Positions 42,514 to 49,368 of a DNA stretch of 64,000 bases are shown in pieces (position 1 is the first letter of the stretch; the number at the start of each line of letters is the position of its first letter). The stretch is from CAZAYP01 sp964489425 [NCBI: uncultured Verrucomicrobiota bacterium] (GTDB lineage Bacteria; Verrucomicrobiota; Kiritimatiellia; RZYC01), in the NCBI GenBank assembly GCA_964489425.1, contig CAZAYP010000001.1:124001-188000 (forward strand), given 5' to 3'. Both the position numbers and the translations under genes were made by a program. The notes beneath the pieces were generated by a model that made no database searches, was not told the DNA's origin, and saw nothing but the letters and a program-made list of their open reading frames with translations.

Positions 42514-43272
42514 TCAGGGCGCCTTCTCCAACGCGGCCAGCGCCGCGCGGACGCCTTTCCGAGCTGCGTCGTACTGCTGCTGCAGGTCCGCCCGGTCTGC
42601 GCCCGCGCCAGCGGACCGCATCTGGAGCTTGACGCGCCGGACTTCGGCCAGGGCCGCCATCAACGCCTGCGCCGCCCGGGGCGGGTCCACGGCCGCCTGC
42701 GCCTGCTGCAAGGCCAGGTCCTTCTCCGCCAGGGCGCCCTGCGCCTGGGCCAGCTCGGCCATCAGGGCGGCCAGCTTGACTTCCAGGTCCTTGCCGGCCT
42801 GCTCGCTCGCCGCGCGTTCCTGCTCCATGGCGCTGAGCCGGGCCCCCAGCGCGGCCAGCGCGTTGGTGGCCGCGGCCAGGTCCTGCCGGAGCGGGGCGAC
42901 ATCTTCCGGAAGCGCTGCCGCCGGGGCCGCCGGCGCCACATCCGCCACCTGCCGGGAAACCAAGCTGCTCATCTGCGCCTGCCACTGGGCATTGGCCGCC
43001 TCCAGCTCCGCGATCCGCCGGCGCGCCGCCTCGAGCGTGCCTGGAGCGGACCCCGCACCCGCCGCGGGATCCTCCGCCACCACCGGGCCGATGGGAAGCG
43101 GGTGGCTGGCGCGCGGAGCCGGTTCGGGGGTGGCGGTGGCCGCCGATCGTGGCCGGCCCGCGCCGAAAAACATGATGGCCATGGAAACCAGCAGCAAGCC
43201 GGCGCTTATCCACAGCAGAACCCGGGTGCGGATCTCCCGGCCCCGGGTTCCCCCTCTGAACATTACCCTCAT
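42514..43272 (-). CDS. Membrane-anchored coiled-coil protein of unknown function
   Basis: 252 residues. A basic head and one helix (RVLLWISAGLLLVSMAIMFFG) anchor it, followed by a Pro/Ala linker and a long Ala/Leu/Glu/Gln-rich coiled coil (about 75-245, with LEAARRRIAELEAANAQWQ and LEVKLAALMAELAQAQGAL). No enzyme motif. It lies between the wza-like and wzc-like genes on the same strand, so it may be a periplasmic spacer or scaffold of the export complex, analogous to other coiled-coil accessory proteins. Not a recognised family. Confidence 0.65.
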   Translation of the reverse strand: MRVMFRGGTRGREIRTRVLLWISAGLLLVSMAIMFFGAGRPRSAATATPEPAPRASHPLPIGPVVAEDPAAGAGSAPGTLEAARRRIAELEAANAQWQAQMSSLVSRQVADVAPAAPAAALPEDVAPLRQDLAAATNALAALGARLSAMEQERAASEQAGKDLEVKLAALMAELAQAQGALAEKDLALQQAQAAVDPPRAAQALMAALAEVRRVKLQMRSAGAGADRADLQQQYDAARKGVRAALAALEKAP

Positions 43273-43325
43273 AATCTATGTGCCCGGAGTTTGGCCAACC
43301 CACGCCGGGCGCGTGGTGGCGCTGC

Positions 43326-44402
43326 CTATTGGCTCTTGGGATTCAACTGGTAGGTGAACGTGAAGATGCCGCGCACCACGTCCCACGCCTCGCTGAATAT
43401 CGACTTGGCCATGGACTTGGGCACATTCACCAAGTCGCCGGCCTGGAGATAGATGTTGGGCTGCTGGCCACGCTCCACCTTGCCCAGGTCGATGGGGATG
43501 AACTCCTCGCCGCCGGCCTTGGCCTTGCGAATGACCACGCTGTTCATGGTGTCAGCCAGCGGGGCCACGCCGCCGGCCAACGCCACGGCCTCAAGCACGC
43601 GCATGTGCCGCGACAGCTTGAACCCGCCCGGGCCGTTCACGCGACCGTACACGTAAATCAGGGGCGCGGGCGGGACAACGACCACGTCCCCGCCCTGCAG
43701 CACGGGGTTCAGCTCGTAATTCCCGCGCTCAAACAGCTCCTCCATGTCCACGGTGATTTTGAGCGAGCCGCCCTGGTCCGAGGCCTTGCGCAGGATGTGC
43801 GCGGCCTGGCCGGCATCCGGCGAGGGGCCGCCGGCCAGCGGCAGGATGTCCATGAGGGTGGTCACGTTTTCATGAATCGCGTACACGCCCGGGGCGTTCA
43901 CGGCGCCAATCACCGAGATGCGCAGGCTGCGGAACTCCTTGACCGAAACCGCGACCCGGGGATTCTGGATGATGCCGCCTTTTTCCAGCTTGCCCGAGAT
44001 ATCCTCCTGGATCTCGCGGACGGTGCGGTTGCCCGCCTCGATGCTCCCGAGCACGGGCAGGGTGATGATGCCGGACTCGGCCACGCGGAACTCGATGGTC
44101 TTGGTTTCTTCGCCCATTTCCCACTCGAAGATGCTGATTTCCAGCACATCGTCCGGGCCGACCCGGTAATCTTCCTTCTGCAACGCCAGCAGGCGCCGGG
44201 TCTGGCGCACCAGGTCGCGGCTGACATCATCGCTGAATTGCACCGGGGCCTGGGCCGCCGCATCCGCGGGCAGCACGGTTTTGGGGTACGTGGTGCAACC
44301 GCCGGCCGCCCAGCCCAGCGCGATGGCGGCCGCCATCCAACCCAACTGCCGCGCCGACCGGACCCACCGGCTGGCCAAACTATCCCTAGGCAGAAATTTC
44401 AT
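43326..44402 (-). CDS. Wza-like polysaccharide export lipoprotein with SLBB repeats
   Basis: 358 residues, close to E. coli Wza. Lipoprotein signal ending ALGWAAGGC, then the export domain (YRVGPDDVLEISIFEWEM, GIITLPVLGSIEAGNRTVREIQEDI). Two SLBB domains follow: SLRISVIGAVNAPGVYAI and PLIYVYGRVNGPGGFKLS, each with the following LxxALxxAGG-like helix. The C-terminal helix region (EAWDVVRGIFTFTYQL) would form the outer-membrane barrel. A good GAGGAT site precedes the ATG. It is first in the second export operon, directly after a strong terminator of the upstream gene. Confidence 0.94.
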   Translation of the reverse strand: MKFLPRDSLASRWVRSARQLGWMAAAIALGWAAGGCTTYPKTVLPADAAAQAPVQFSDDVSRDLVRQTRRLLALQKEDYRVGPDDVLEISIFEWEMGEETKTIEFRVAESGIITLPVLGSIEAGNRTVREIQEDISGKLEKGGIIQNPRVAVSVKEFRSLRISVIGAVNAPGVYAIHENVTTLMDILPLAGGPSPDAGQAAHILRKASDQGGSLKITVDMEELFERGNYELNPVLQGGDVVVVPPAPLIYVYGRVNGPGGFKLSRHMRVLEAVALAGGVAPLADTMNSVVIRKAKAGGEEFIPIDLGKVERGQQPNIYLQAGDLVNVPKSMAKSIFSEAWDVVRGIFTFTYQLNPKSQ

Positions 44403-44419
44403 GATTCATCCTCGTCGGC

Positions 44420-44458
44420 AAAAAAAAGCATACAGCTTCCGGGTGGAAGCTGTATGCT
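44420..44458 (-). terminator. Intrinsic terminator
   Basis: A perfect 14-bp stem (44427-44440 with 44445-44458, starting AGCATACAGC) around a GGGT/ACCC loop is followed on the minus strand by eight T residues (44427-44420). It is a textbook Rho-independent terminator, 40 bp after the stop of the gene at 44498. It separates that gene from the wza-like gene whose ATG lies at 44402. Confidence 0.92.
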
Positions 44459-44497
44459 CTTTGTTCATTACACCAAGGTTATGCTGCGGTCACCGCG

Positions 44498-45199
44498 TTA
44501 GCGGCTCGGCGGACGCGGCGTCGGGCGCAGGGTCGGCCGGGGCGTGGGGGTGGGCTCCGGGGGAGGCGGAGGAACCACGGTCACGCGCGGAGTCGGGGTC
44601 GCGGTCGGGTCATCCGATTTCGTGCGATTGTGCTCGTAGATGGCCGCGCCGCCAGCCGCCGCGCCCACCACGACCACGCCGCCACCGATCACGATCGCGG
44701 TGGTGGACAGGCCGGCCGCCGTGCCGCCAGCCACGGCCGCGCCGCCCGCCGTGGTGCCAGCCGCAACCGCGCCACCGGCAGCCGTCGCGCCCGCCGCGCC
44801 GGCAGCTACAATCGCCGCGCCGCAATTGCAGAGGGCGTTGGTGCCATCCATGCAAATGGTATACTTGGAGTCCTTCGCATCGTCATCCGCCTCGATCTTG
44901 CAGCGGTCATCGTTGATCACGATGTTGTATTTGCCCTTGAGCAAAAACACCTTGAACTCGCCGTCCTTGTCGGACATGCCACTGGCCACTTCGTCGCCGC
45001 CCTTGGCCTTGACCACGGATACCTGGACGTCGGGCACGTTCTTGATGCCACGCACATCCTTCAGTTTGATAACGCAGTCGCCCGGTTTCACCTGGGCGAA
45101 GGTATCGTCCTTCGTCTCCTCGGCCGCCTGGACACCCAGCCAGCCTGCCGCCAACGTAATCGCCAACGCCGTCACGAACACTTTATGCGCAACGCTCAT
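44498..45199 (-). CDS. Secreted CnaB-like protein with glycine-zipper region and Pro/Thr tail
   Basis: 233 residues. The start is the ATG at 45199, preceded by AAGGAG. A signal peptide (VFVTALAITLAAGWLGVQA) leads to one carboxypeptidase-regulatory/CnaB-like beta sandwich (about 37-105: DCVIKLKDVRG, SDKDGEFKVFLLKGKYNIVI). Then come Cys-rich CNCG and a 65-residue Gly/Ala/Val stretch (127-187) with glycine-zipper spacing that is hydrophobic enough to insert in a membrane. A Pro/Thr/Arg tail of about 35 residues ends the protein. It is a paralogue in its sandwich part of the next upstream protein. A strong terminator follows. Perhaps an outer-surface or membrane-inserting protein; function unknown. 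Confidence 0.72.
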   Translation of the reverse strand: MSVAHKVFVTALAITLAAGWLGVQAAEETKDDTFAQVKPGDCVIKLKDVRGIKNVPDVQVSVVKAKGGDEVASGMSDKDGEFKVFLLKGKYNIVINDDRCKIEADDDAKDSKYTICMDGTNALCNCGAAIVAAGAAGATAAGGAVAAGTTAGGAAVAGGTAAGLSTTAIVIGGGVVVVGAAAGGAAIYEHNRTKSDDPTATPTPRVTVVPPPPPEPTPTPRPTLRPTPRPPSR

Positions 45200-45282
45200 C
45201 TGTATCTCCTTTTCTTTACAACCAACCATGCCTGTCACAATTTCTGACCAAATTATAAAACCACTTGCCCACTGGCAAGCAA

Positions 45283-45705
45283 TTATTCAATATTTTCTTC
45301 GGCCGGGGCCGCGGCCGGTTCCACCATCAGGATCCGGCACTCGGTCAGGGTCGCATCCGCGGAGGATTCAACCCGCGCATAGTTCAAACCCTGCACCTCA
45401 AGCACAAAAAGTCCCGCCGGCATATCAAGAGCAAACTTGCCGCCGTCATCGGTCATGCCCTCAACGACCCGGGTGCCGTCTTCGGGTTGCACCAGGGCCA
45501 CGGAGGCGCCCGGGATGGATCGGACGCCCTGGGCATCCTTGACGTTGATGATGCACGCGCCGGTTTTCATGCGCACCACCGCCAGAGCTGCGGCGGCCGG
45601 GTCTTCGCTTGCCGGCGTTGCCAGAGCGGCGTCCTGCGCGCACGCCAACGTCAAGGCCAGAGCCTGCGTGATAACCAACGCCACTACCAAGAGCTTGCTG
45701 TTCAT
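45283..45705 (-). CDS. Small secreted CnaB-like protein
   Basis: 140 residues from the ATG at 45705 (MNSKLLVVALVITQALALTL, a signal peptide). After a short Ala-rich linker comes one carboxypeptidase-regulatory/CnaB-like domain: GACIINVKDAQGVRSIPGASVALV, then TDDGGKFALDMPAGLFVLEV. The same plan is seen in the neighbouring 233-residue protein (GDCVIKLKDVRG, SDKDGEFKVFLLKGKY), so the two are diverged paralogues. No catalytic residues. Probably a small periplasmic or surface binding module; role in the polysaccharide region unknown. Confidence 0.68.
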   Translation of the reverse strand: MNSKLLVVALVITQALALTLACAQDAALATPASEDPAAAALAVVRMKTGACIINVKDAQGVRSIPGASVALVQPEDGTRVVEGMTDDGGKFALDMPAGLFVLEVQGLNYARVESSADATLTECRILMVEPAAAPAEENIE

Positions 45706-45788
45706 GAAATCATTCCGCCAAAATTGCAATCTACGCCCTCAACTGCGGTCATATCTATTGAATACAAGGTGGGCATGGCAATATTTAT

Positions 45789-46085
45789 TTACTGGCTCGC
45801 GGCCACTTTTTTCTTCTTCAACACGGCCGACTCGTCGCGCACGCGCTGGGCCGACGCCACTTTTTCGGCTTTCTGCCGGGCCGTTGCGGCGGTCACCTCG
45901 AGGCGCAAATCTTTCTGCTTTTCCTTGCGGCCTTCCGTCACGATGCCGAGGCGATTGCCCTGCAGTTTGTCCTGGGCCACCAGCGTCTCGCCGATCCGGT
46001 CCTTCAAGGTTAAATCGCTGCCCGCGGCCCAAACGGGCGCGGTCATGACCGTGACAAGGCAAACTATTAAAACACAGTATTTCAT
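45789..46085 (-). CDS. Small secreted charged protein of unknown function
   Basis: 98 residues. Signal peptide YCVLIVCLVTVMTAPVWAA, then a highly charged helical region (KDRIGETLVAQDKLQGNRLG, LEVTAATARQKAEKVASAQ) ending in a run of lysines (VLKKKKVAASQ). It looks like one long helix or coiled coil. No ribosome-binding site is obvious before the ATG. It is encoded upstream of the two CnaB-like proteins on the same strand, so the three may be co-expressed. I cannot assign a function. Confidence 0.6.
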   Translation of the reverse strand: MKYCVLIVCLVTVMTAPVWAAGSDLTLKDRIGETLVAQDKLQGNRLGIVTEGRKEKQKDLRLEVTAATARQKAEKVASAQRVRDESAVLKKKKVAASQ

Positions 46086-46198
46086 TAACGTTTGGGCAAC
46101 TACTCAGTTCCCCTCAACCCAGCGCTATTCAAAAGCGCAATGTCAGAATACAGTTACCCGGAGCCGGCGAAAAACTCAAGGGGTATTTTCAGATTTTT

Positions 46199-46227
46199 TT
46201 GCCCCCGGCGCGACCCCGGGGTATAGT
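46199..46227 (+). promoter_or_regulatory. Candidate promoter for the 46259 gene
   Basis: TTGCCC (46199-46204, 4 of 6) and TATAGT (46222-46227, 5 of 6) with a 17-bp spacer lie 31 bp upstream of the ATG at 46259. The region between the divergent genes is otherwise featureless. Confidence 0.4.
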
Positions 46228-46258
46228 AATGCGTGTAATGCGCCAGAATGCGCGCCCG

Positions 46259-46657
46259 ATGAACACCCAGCATCAAGAACTTGTGACCCCGGCAAACCGG
46301 GATGTGGCCGGGAGCAAAAAAGAGCCCGGCCCGGCCCCAACGCGTCCCGGCGCAAGCGCCCACCCGGACGGATCCCCGGGGCCAGCGCGATCCATGCACC
46401 CCTCGGCCGCGCTGGTACTCCGCGGGTTGCGGATCGCGCTGGGCGTGTTGTTCCTGATCCTGGGCATCCTGGGCCTGTTCCTGCCCATCCTGCAGGGCAT
46501 CCTGTTCCTGATGATCGGCACGGTGCTGCTGGCGCCGCACGTGCCCTTGATGGCGCGCGGCCGCGACTGGTTTTACCAACGGTTTCCGGCCAGCCACGCC
46601 CTCATCGAACGCCACAAGGCGCGCTGGGCGGGGCGGCGGGGTTCGCCGCCAGGCTGA
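46259..46657 (+). CDS. Small membrane protein (YbaN/PGPGW-like)
   Basis: 132 residues from the ATG at 46259. A disordered Pro/Gly head of about 45 residues is followed by two tightly spaced helices (LRIALGVLFLILGILGLFLPILQGILFLMIGTVLLA read in parts) and a basic end (RGRDWFYQRFPASHALIERHKARW). The helix pair with LP and the following H/R-rich tail resembles small YbaN/DUF454 or PGPGW inner-membrane proteins of unknown function. Its 3' end overlaps that of the convergent glycosyltransferase gene by 56 bp. Confidence 0.6.
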   Translation: MNTQHQELVTPANRDVAGSKKEPGPAPTRPGASAHPDGSPGPARSMHPSAALVLRGLRIALGVLFLILGILGLFLPILQGILFLMIGTVLLAPHVPLMARGRDWFYQRFPASHALIERHKARWAGRRGSPPG

Positions 46658-47783
46658 GTTGGCCGGCGGCCAGCCAGCGATCCAACTCGGCATCCCGCAC
46701 GGTGGCCGCCACGGCCCGGGCCACGGGCAGGATGGCGCGCAAATAGCCGGTGGCCGGCTCTTGGACCGCCAGCTGCACGGCCCCGGTCACGGCCCATACC
46801 GCCTCGTACGGCAACACCCGCCGGCCCTCGGCCAGCCGGACAATCCAGCCATGCAGGCGCGCGCGGGCCGGGGCCCGGCACCCCATCCGCAGGCAGGCCG
46901 CCACCCAGTGCCGGTCCAGCTCAAAGCTCTCCACCCCGTGCTGCCGCAGCCCATCCCCAAGCGCCAGGACCGCGCCGGGCGGGCCGCCCTGGGCGGCATC
47001 GAGGAACCGCAGGCCCTGCCGGACAACGTCCTGCCAGACGGTCCCGCCGGGCGCGGCTTCCACCTCCCGCCGCCAGCGCGCCCGGACCGCCGGCGCGCCA
47101 TCCGGCGTGCCCGTGGTGACGTTGCCGCCGTGCCGCCGGTACCGAACCCCGATGGCATCGTAAAAAAATGGCGCGCCGCGCCATAGCAACCGCAGCTTCA
47201 GGTCGTAGTCCTCGCCCACCCGGTATTCCTGCCGGTAGCCGCCCAGTTCGTGGAACATGGCCCGCCGCACCAGCGACAAGGGATCAGGCGCGATATTGCG
47301 CTGGAGCATTTTCAGCAAGTCAAAGGGATTGCGCATCATGGCCGGCAACGGCTGGTCCTGGTCATCCATGAACGTCATGCCGCAATACGCCCACTCCGCG
47401 GCCGGGACGGCGTGTTCCGCGGCGGCCAGGTACGGCGCGAGGAGGCCGGGCGCCAGCAGGTCGTCGGCGTCAAACACGGCCAACCACGGCGCGCGCGCCA
47501 GGGCCGCGGCGGCGTTGCGCGCCGCGAACAGGCCGCGATTGACCGCCCCGCTCATCACGGTCACGCGCGGGTCGGTCACGGCCAGGGCCGCTTCCAGGGT
47601 GGCATCCGTGGACGCATCGTTGACCACGATCAGCTCCAGGTCCACGCCCGGCTGGGTCAGGATGGAGTCCATGGCGGCCCGGAGATACGGCGCGGCGTTG
47701 TACGCCGCCATGAGCAGCGACACGGCCGGCGCCGGCCCGGCCCCGCCGCGCACCACCTGGTATCCGTCCGGCACTGGGTTCAT
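46602..47783 (-). CDS. GT2-family glycosyltransferase
   Basis: 393 residues. GT-A fold, inverting: PAVSLLMAAYNAAPYLRAAMDS starts the domain, VVNDASTDATLEAAL carries the first nucleotide-binding Asp, FDADDLLAPG is the DxD, and a later GEDYDLKLRLLWRG is the base/acceptor motif. The C-terminal about 150 residues are helical and specific to this protein. It should add one sugar to the lipid-linked repeat unit. I choose the ATG at 47783 (MNPVPDG); two in-frame ATGs upstream lie in or beyond the shared palindrome. Divergent with the GT6 gene 37 bp away. Confidence 0.88.
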   Translation of the reverse strand: MNPVPDGYQVVRGGAGPAPAVSLLMAAYNAAPYLRAAMDSILTQPGVDLELIVVNDASTDATLEAALAVTDPRVTVMSGAVNRGLFAARNAAAALARAPWLAVFDADDLLAPGLLAPYLAAAEHAVPAAEWAYCGMTFMDDQDQPLPAMMRNPFDLLKMLQRNIAPDPLSLVRRAMFHELGGYRQEYRVGEDYDLKLRLLWRGAPFFYDAIGVRYRRHGGNVTTGTPDGAPAVRARWRREVEAAPGGTVWQDVVRQGLRFLDAAQGGPPGAVLALGDGLRQHGVESFELDRHWVAACLRMGCRAPARARLHGWIVRLAEGRRVLPYEAVWAVTGAVQLAVQEPATGYLRAILPVARAVAATVRDAELDRWLAAGQLSLAANPAAPPSAPCGVR

Positions 47784-47787
47784 GGTG

Positions 47788-47815
47788 CATGGCATCAAGC
47801 ATGCTACATGCCATG
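47788..47815. promoter_or_regulatory. 28-bp near-perfect palindrome centred between two divergent glycosyltransferase starts
   Basis: CATGGCAT (47788-47795), AGCATGCT (47798-47805) and ATGCCATG (47808-47815): outer arms are exact reverse complements and the core is itself a palindrome. Only the CA/AC dinucleotides break symmetry. It fills almost all of the 37 bp between the start codons of the divergent GT2 (47783) and GT6 (47821) genes. It may be an operator. Confidence 0.7.
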
Positions 47816-47820
47816 GTGTC

Positions 47821-48504
47821 ATGAACATCGGCCTGCTGGTCATCGCCACGAACAAGTACATCCAGTTCGTGCCGCCCCTCTGGGAGTCAGCGCAGCGCTA
47901 TTTCCTGGCGGATGGCGGGCACAACGTGCGGCTGTTCGTGTTCACCAACCAGCCGGCGGTGCCGCCGGGCGCCTGCCGCATCGAGCAGGAGCATCTGCCC
48001 TGGCCCTGCCCGACCCTCCTGCGCTACCACTTCTTCTGCCAAAGCTACGCGCAGCTGGAATCCTGCGACTACCTGTATTACTGCGACGCCGACATGCTGT
48101 TCACCGCCCCCGTGGGCCCCGAGGTGCTCGGCGACCTCGTCGCCACGTTGCACCCGGGATATTACGACCGACCGGCCGGGGCCCTGCCCTATGAGCGCCG
48201 GCCGGACTCGGCCGCGTTTGTGCCGCTGGCCCAGGGCCGGCGCTACTACGCCGGCGGCTTCAACGGCGGCCGGACGGCCTGTTTCATGGCCATGGCGCTG
48301 GAGCTGGTGGACATGATCAACCGCGACATGCAGCGCAACCTCGTGGCCCGCTGGCACGACGAAAGCTACTTCAACCGCTTCCTGGTGGACCACCCGCCGA
48401 CGGTGGAGTTGCCGCCGGCCTACTGCTACCCCGGCCGCAAGACGATCCCTTTTGAGCGCAAGCTGGTGGCGCTGGACAAGGACCACGCCGCGCTGCGCTC
48501 ATGA
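47821..48504 (+). CDS. GT6-family glycosyltransferase (blood-group A/B transferase-like)
   Basis: 227 residues, the bare catalytic size of bacterial GT6 enzymes. The start MNIGLLVIATNKYIQFVPPL, the DxD in YYCDADMLF, the HPGYYDRP, ERRPDSAAFV and YYAGGFNGGRT segments and the late ARWHDESYFNRFL motif are all characteristic of GT6, the retaining family of the human A and B transferases. These add alpha-1,3-linked Gal or GalNAc to an acceptor galactose. No membrane anchor. It is divergent to a GT2 gene and ends overlapping a convergent GT-like gene by 6 bp. The donor sugar is unknown. Confidence 0.9.
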   Translation: MNIGLLVIATNKYIQFVPPLWESAQRYFLADGGHNVRLFVFTNQPAVPPGACRIEQEHLPWPCPTLLRYHFFCQSYAQLESCDYLYYCDADMLFTAPVGPEVLGDLVATLHPGYYDRPAGALPYERRPDSAAFVPLAQGRRYYAGGFNGGRTACFMAMALELVDMINRDMQRNLVARWHDESYFNRFLVDHPPTVELPPAYCYPGRKTIPFERKLVALDKDHAALRS

Positions 48505-49368
48505 CGCGGCGGGCGGCGGGCACAGGTGCAGCGTGCCCACGTGGATGCGGTCATAGTCCACGCCCTGGTACGCGGCCCAGTCCATGGCGTGGCCGGCCAA
48601 CCGCAGGTGTTCCAGCTCCTCCGCGCTGCTGGCGGGCCCCTGGATGGGGTTGGCGTACACTTCCTGCACGCGGTTGACCGTGGGCACCACCAGGCAGGAG
48701 GCCGGGAACGCGGCCATCAGCGGCAGGATGTTCATGGCCTTGAAAAAAACATTGCCCGAGCTTTCCAGCAGGTTCGGGTGGCGCCAGTCCAGTTCGCCCG
48801 CCTTGAGCCGGTGCTTTTCCAGCCCCTCGAGCAACGCCATCAGCAGCGGACGGCAATACACCGTGCCGTTGGCCTCGAACGGGTAGTTCCAGTCGCACTC
48901 CGCCTTGCGCCATTCCCAGGTCAGCACGTCCGGGTCCGGGCCAAGGAACGCCGGCAGCGGCACGGGTTCGGGCCGCACGTGGCTGTACTTGAAGTTGCGC
49001 CCCAGGCGCAGCGAGAAGCCGGCCAGGTCCGCGGCGCGCCGGGCCATCACGGTCAGTACCCGGTCCATGTTGACCGGGCGGTAGTACACCACGTCGTCGC
49101 AGCCGAACATCACCAGCGGGCCGGACCCGCCGCGCGCCCAGGCGAGCACCTGGGCACCGAAATCCTCTTCGCGCTGGAACGCCACGTCCGGGAACACTCG
49201 CGCCAGCGCGGCGTAGCCTTCGGCAAACAAGGGCGCCGAAGCCGCGTAGAGCACGGTAACCGGCACGCGACCCGGGAACGCCCAGGCCAGTGACCGCAGG
49301 TAGCCTTCCAGCTGCAACGGCCGATCTTTTGAGAAGCACAGGCAGCTCAGCAGGGCGGGTTGGGTCAT
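48499..49368 (-). CDS. GT-A-fold glycosyltransferase-like protein
   Basis: 289 residues. LLSCLCFSKDRPLQLEGYLRSL looks like the N-terminal strand-helix of GT-A enzymes, and LVMFGCDDVVYYRPV is a plausible DxD-like motif. The middle part, EWRKAECDWNYPFEANGTVYCRPLL, and the end, LDWRHPNLLES then VPTVNRVQEVY, match a family of uncharacterised proteins in glycan loci that I cannot name more precisely. The ATG at 49368 overlaps the stop of the upstream fusion gene (ATGA). It should act on the same glycan as its neighbours. Confidence 0.62.
   Translation of the reverse strand: MTQPALLSCLCFSKDRPLQLEGYLRSLAWAFPGRVPVTVLYAASAPLFAEGYAALARVFPDVAFQREEDFGAQVLAWARGGSGPLVMFGCDDVVYYRPVNMDRVLTVMARRAADLAGFSLRLGRNFKYSHVRPEPVPLPAFLGPDPDVLTWEWRKAECDWNYPFEANGTVYCRPLLMALLEGLEKHRLKAGELDWRHPNLLESSGNVFFKAMNILPLMAAFPASCLVVPTVNRVQEVYANPIQGPASSAEELEHLRLAGHAMDWAAYQGVDYDRIHVGTLHLCPPPAAS

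Noticed and set aside
44420-44458. Reading the 14-bp hairpin as a riboswitch or operator for the wza-like gene
   Set aside because: The perfect stem followed by eight T residues on the minus strand is adequately explained as the terminator of the upstream gene.
47788-47815. Reading the 28-bp palindrome as a bidirectional terminator
   Set aside because: It lies between two start codons, not two ends, and has no T-run.
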